From Desulfobacteraceae bacterium (GTDB lineage Bacteria; Desulfobacterota; Desulfobacteria; Desulfobacterales; ETH-SRB1), in contig JABMRH010000044.1 in assembly GCA_013202725.1 (NCBI GenBank), positions 1 through 7,649 of the forward strand: a stretch of DNA of 7,649 nucleotides. Direction: 5' to 3'. How positions within the stretch are numbered: position 1 is the stretch's first letter; every line of letters begins with the position of its first letter. Shown here one piece after another: positions 5,797-7,649 of the stretch. A model generated the notes under the pieces. That model saw only the letters and a list, made by a program, of their open reading frames with translations. It was not told the origin of the DNA and did not search any database. Position numbers and translations under genes: made by a program.

Positions 5797-6169
5797 ACCC
5801 GGATACATATTTAAAATGCTGATCTTTTGAAAATAATTTTAAACCATACTGCAATGCAACAGAAGCAATCCATATATCATTAGTCGGTATGGGTTTTCCA
5901 TTTTCCTTTAAACTATTCAGGACTTCAGCATAAAATTCTGCTGTATCTTCATCAATGCCATACATCTTCACACGTGGTGTATCCAAAAATTCTTCCAGCT
6001 CTTTTCTATTCTCCAGCTCTCGATTGCCGCCTTTGAAACCGGATAGCAGTTCGCCGATACTGACAGCACAAATTCCTATTTCATGGGATTGCTGCAAAAC
6101 TGCAATAGTTTCAGGATCTCCCCTCATGGCATATGAATAAATATTCGTATCAATCAGAACTTTTTTCAT
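5780..6169 (-). CDS. vapC: VapC-type PIN-domain toxin ribonuclease
   Basis: This 129-residue protein is a PIN-domain endoribonuclease of the VapC toxin family, which in characterised members cleaves tRNA or rRNA with Mg2+ and stops translation. The acidic active-site residues are all present: Asp7 in VLIDTNIYSYA, Glu40 in VSIGELLSG, Asp98 in PTNDIWIA and Asp116 in LFSKDQHF. The length is typical. The gene overlaps the upstream antitoxin by 4 nt (ATGA-type junction), the usual arrangement that keeps toxin synthesis tied to antitoxin synthesis. The RNA target cannot be predicted from sequence. The DUF502 gene starts 24 nt after its stop. The intact catalytic set suggests an active toxin. Confidence 0.9.
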   Translation of the reverse strand: MKKVLIDTNIYSYAMRGDPETIAVLQQSHEIGICAVSIGELLSGFKGGNRELENRKELEEFLDTPRVKMYGIDEDTAEFYAEVLNSLKENGKPIPTNDIWIASVALQYGLKLFSKDQHFKYVSGLVRTI

Positions 6170-6426
6170 AACCAGAGCTCCTTGTCTATTTTCCTTTCCG
6201 TATCAATTTTTCCCTGAATCTTATCAAATTCCTCTTGAGACCACCTTCCGAATATATGGTCTAAATCATGGTATACTACTGTAAACTTTTTTTCTTTTAT
6301 CATGCCAAAATGCTGCCTCATTGTATCTATGACAACCTGATTTACACTTTTACCTTCCTGTTTGGCTGCCTGTTTCATTTTTTCAGACAAAGCAGAATTT
6401 ATTCCTCTTACAGTTATTGTTTTCAT
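6166..6426 (-). CDS. vapB: VapB-type ribbon-helix-helix antitoxin
   Basis: The 86-residue product is the partner of the VapC downstream. Residues 1-42 look like a ribbon-helix-helix (Arc/CopG-like) DNA-binding domain: a beta strand MKTITVRGI, then a helix with LSEKMKQAAKQEGK, the turn residues SVNQ, and a second helix ending near QHFG. The C-terminal half (about 43-86, with DLDHIFGRWSQEEFDKI) is charged and would wrap the toxin's active site. An upstream in-frame ATG at 6463-6465 would add 13 residues. I prefer 6424-6426 because the RHH strand begins there and an AAGGGA leader lies 10 nt upstream. Such antitoxins repress their own operon with the toxin as co-repressor, and the repeated TGACAT sites overlapping the promoter fit that. 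The antitoxin subfamily name is less certain than the operon role. Confidence 0.85.
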   Translation of the reverse strand: MKTITVRGINSALSEKMKQAAKQEGKSVNQVVIDTMRQHFGMIKEKKFTVVYHDLDHIFGRWSQEEFDKIQGKIDTERKIDKELWL

Positions 6427-6447
6427 TGTGTTTATTCCCTTATTAAA

Positions 6448-6506
6448 TGACATCGTAAGTTGCAATCATTATGACATTAAACTATACAACCATTTTCAAA
6501 ATGTCA
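6448..6506. promoter_or_regulatory. Candidate VapB operator: three TGACAT/ATGTCA sites
   Basis: TGACAT occurs at 6448-6453 and 6472-6477 (24 nt apart) and inverted as ATGTCA at 6501-6506. The outer pair extends to a 7-bp perfect inverted repeat (TGACATT at 6472-6478, AATGTCA at 6500-6506). The sites flank and overlap the predicted vapBC promoter, as expected for autorepression by RHH dimers. Binding is inferred from position and repetition only. Confidence 0.5.
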
Positions 6507-6507
6507 A
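6481..6507 (-). promoter_or_regulatory. Predicted vapBC promoter
   Basis: On the minus strand a perfect TTGACA -35 box (6502-6507) is followed after 15 nt by TATAGT (6481-6486), one base from the consensus -10. The 15-nt spacer is short; a weaker TAGTTT at 17 nt is an alternative. Transcription would start near 6474, about 48 nt before the vapB ATG, inside the operator repeats. Confidence 0.55.
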
Positions 6508-6585
6508 ATAATTTATTCTTTAAAATAAAATTCTCTTTGCGTTTTGAGGTGAATAGATTCTTCCGGTCAAAATCATCCTGAAAGA

Positions 6586-7571
6586 TTGTATTTTTATCAA
6601 TACCATTGGCACTTTTACCGCCTTTTTTTCAGTTCTTCGGCATATAATGTTATGCAGCTTCTTGTTACAGGTTCCGCCAGGCTCGGCTATTTTCAAAAGT
6701 CTGGAGACTCACTGGTTGGACGATACTTTTCCTATCAGCTTTTTCCGTTGGGACTTCCGGAGGTCACGGCTGATTTTTCTCATATTCTCAATAACGGTGA
6801 AATTTTTGCTGACGGCAACCTTTTGGCAGGACGCGCGAGGGAAGCTAAAATGCAGGAGGCGGATAAAGCCTTTGAAAGCCTGTTGAAATTCGGAGGTTTT
6901 CCAGAGCCGTTTCTCAGGGGCACGGAAAAGTTTCATCGAAGGTGGCAAAATAATTACAGGAACCTGCTGACAAAAGAAGACGTGCGTGATCTTTCACGGA
7001 TTGCAGACATTAAAGGCCTTGAGACGCTGGTGGAAATCCTTCCTGCAAAAGTTAGTTCTCAGATTAGTATTCCGTCATTGAGTGAAGACTTGGGGAAAAA
7101 ATACGATACCATAAAGAACTGGATAGATATATTACAGGGTCTTTATCTGGTTTTTACTCTGCGTCCCTGGCATAAAAAAATAGCACGGGCAATAAAAAAG
7201 GAGAAAAACTCTATTTCTTCGATTGGTCAATGTTGTCTAAACCTGGAGTTGTTTTTGAAAACCTTATAGCCGTTAGCCTTATACGTATGGCAACAAGGAT
7301 GACAGAAACCGGCGTGGGGAATTTTGAAATCCGGTATCTCCGTGACAGGGAAAAGCGGGAAGTCGATTTTGTTCTGGTGAAAGACAATCATCCTGTTTGC
7401 CTGTTTAAGACAAAGGATAACGATACTAATATTAGTAAAGCAGGAAGGTTTTATGGAGAGAAACTCAACATTCCGCTCTACCAGATTGTCCGCAATGCCT
7501 CAAAAGTTGAAACATTTCCCGGAAACTGTTTTGTAATCCCGGCAAGTAATTTTCTTATGTTAACAGGATAA
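6586..7571 (+). pseudogene. Decayed AAA_14/DUF4143 ATPase, truncated and frameshifted
   Basis: Recognisable homology starts near 6650 with QLLVTGSARL, then GDSLVGRYFSYQLFPLGLPE, the region following Walker B in a second DUF4143 ATPase subfamily. No Walker A or Walker B is found upstream in any frame, so roughly the first 100 residues are gone; the open frame begins only with an unsupported TTG at 6586. The first frame continues through LTKEDVRDLSRI and NWIDILQGLYLVFTLRPWHK to about 7203, then runs off into a nonsense tail ending at 7269. The true reading resumes from 7209 (LYFFDWSMLSKPGVVFENLI) and runs to 7571. One A missing from the five-A run at 7204-7208 explains the break. In the C-terminal domain VDFVL is kept, but the expected Glu-x-Lys is replaced around CLFKTK, a further sign of decay. 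It differs in subfamily from the intact gene at 3866-5026. A sequencing error could explain the frameshift but not the missing N-terminus. Confidence 0.85.
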
Positions 7572-7621
7572 TTTGTTTAAAGAAATTCACCGGCATTATG
7601 TCCCATACCGGGATTTTAATC

Positions 7622-7649
7622 CACAGATTTCGCAGATTACACGGATTAC
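7622..7649. repeat. Tandem 9-nt repeat array at window end
   Basis: Three consecutive 9-nt units, CACAGATTT, CGCAGATTA and CACGGATTA, run to the last bases of the window, so the array probably continues. They begin 51 nt after the end of the broken ATPase gene. I recall this repeat type as widespread in some genomes and often near GxxExxY-family genes; no such gene is visible here, and the link is memory only. Confidence 0.65.

Noticed and set aside
6586..6645. TTG at 6586 as the true start of a short, intact ATPase
   Set aside because: The protein would lack Walker A and B, and the frame breaks later near 7208, so a pseudogene fits better.

Overview
The window is AT-rich, densely coding bacterial DNA. 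Its gene content (a DUF1178 protein, a GpgS-type glucosyltransferase, a DUF502 membrane protein, DUF4143 ATPases, VapBC, and short-period repeats with a four-helix-bundle gene remnant) best fits a Desulfobacterota-like anaerobe. That placement is inference from gene families, because there is no rRNA or other marker gene here.

Layout. Bases 1-148 hold a decayed mobile-type unit: a short reading frame matching only the first helix of the four-helix-bundle (23S rRNA intervening-sequence, TIGR02436-like) family, enclosed by inverted arrays of an 8-nt repeat. Bases 220-2781 are a plus-strand operon of three genes: a DUF1178 zinc-ribbon-like protein, an M20-type peptidase homologue that appears to have lost its catalytic Glu-Glu pair, and glucosyl-3-phosphoglycerate synthase (gpgS). 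The last two overlap by 8 nt, so they are probably translationally coupled. Bases 2782-3066 are a convergent intergenic region with a long interrupted hairpin, read as a terminator for the minus strand, and a doubtful 33-codon reading frame.

Bases 3067-6426 are all minus strand. In transcription order they are vapB and vapC (a toxin-antitoxin pair with a recognisable promoter and operator repeats), a DUF502 two-helix membrane protein 24 nt after vapC with a strong ribosome binding site, a complete AAA_14/DUF4143 ATPase with its own sigma70-like promoter and a palindrome at the expected start of transcription, and a family 2 glycosyltransferase. Bases 6586-7571 (plus) are a second, different DUF4143 ATPase. 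It has lost its ATP-binding N-terminus and carries a one-base frameshift, so it is a pseudogene. The window ends inside an array of 9-nt repeats (7622-7649).

How the parts relate. The gpgS operon points to synthesis of glucosylglycerate, a compatible solute or polysaccharide precursor, but no phosphatase partner (gpgP) lies in the window. The region from about 3.9 kb to the end looks like an accessory island of small selfish or defence-like genes (VapBC and two DUF4143 ATPases, one dead) around a housekeeping-type membrane gene. Both window edges are short-period repeat arrays. I see no CRISPR, tRNA, rRNA, prophage or transposase gene. The least explained items are the internally deleted repeat/four-helix-bundle unit, the M20 protein without its catalytic glutamates, and the interrupted hairpin after gpgS.
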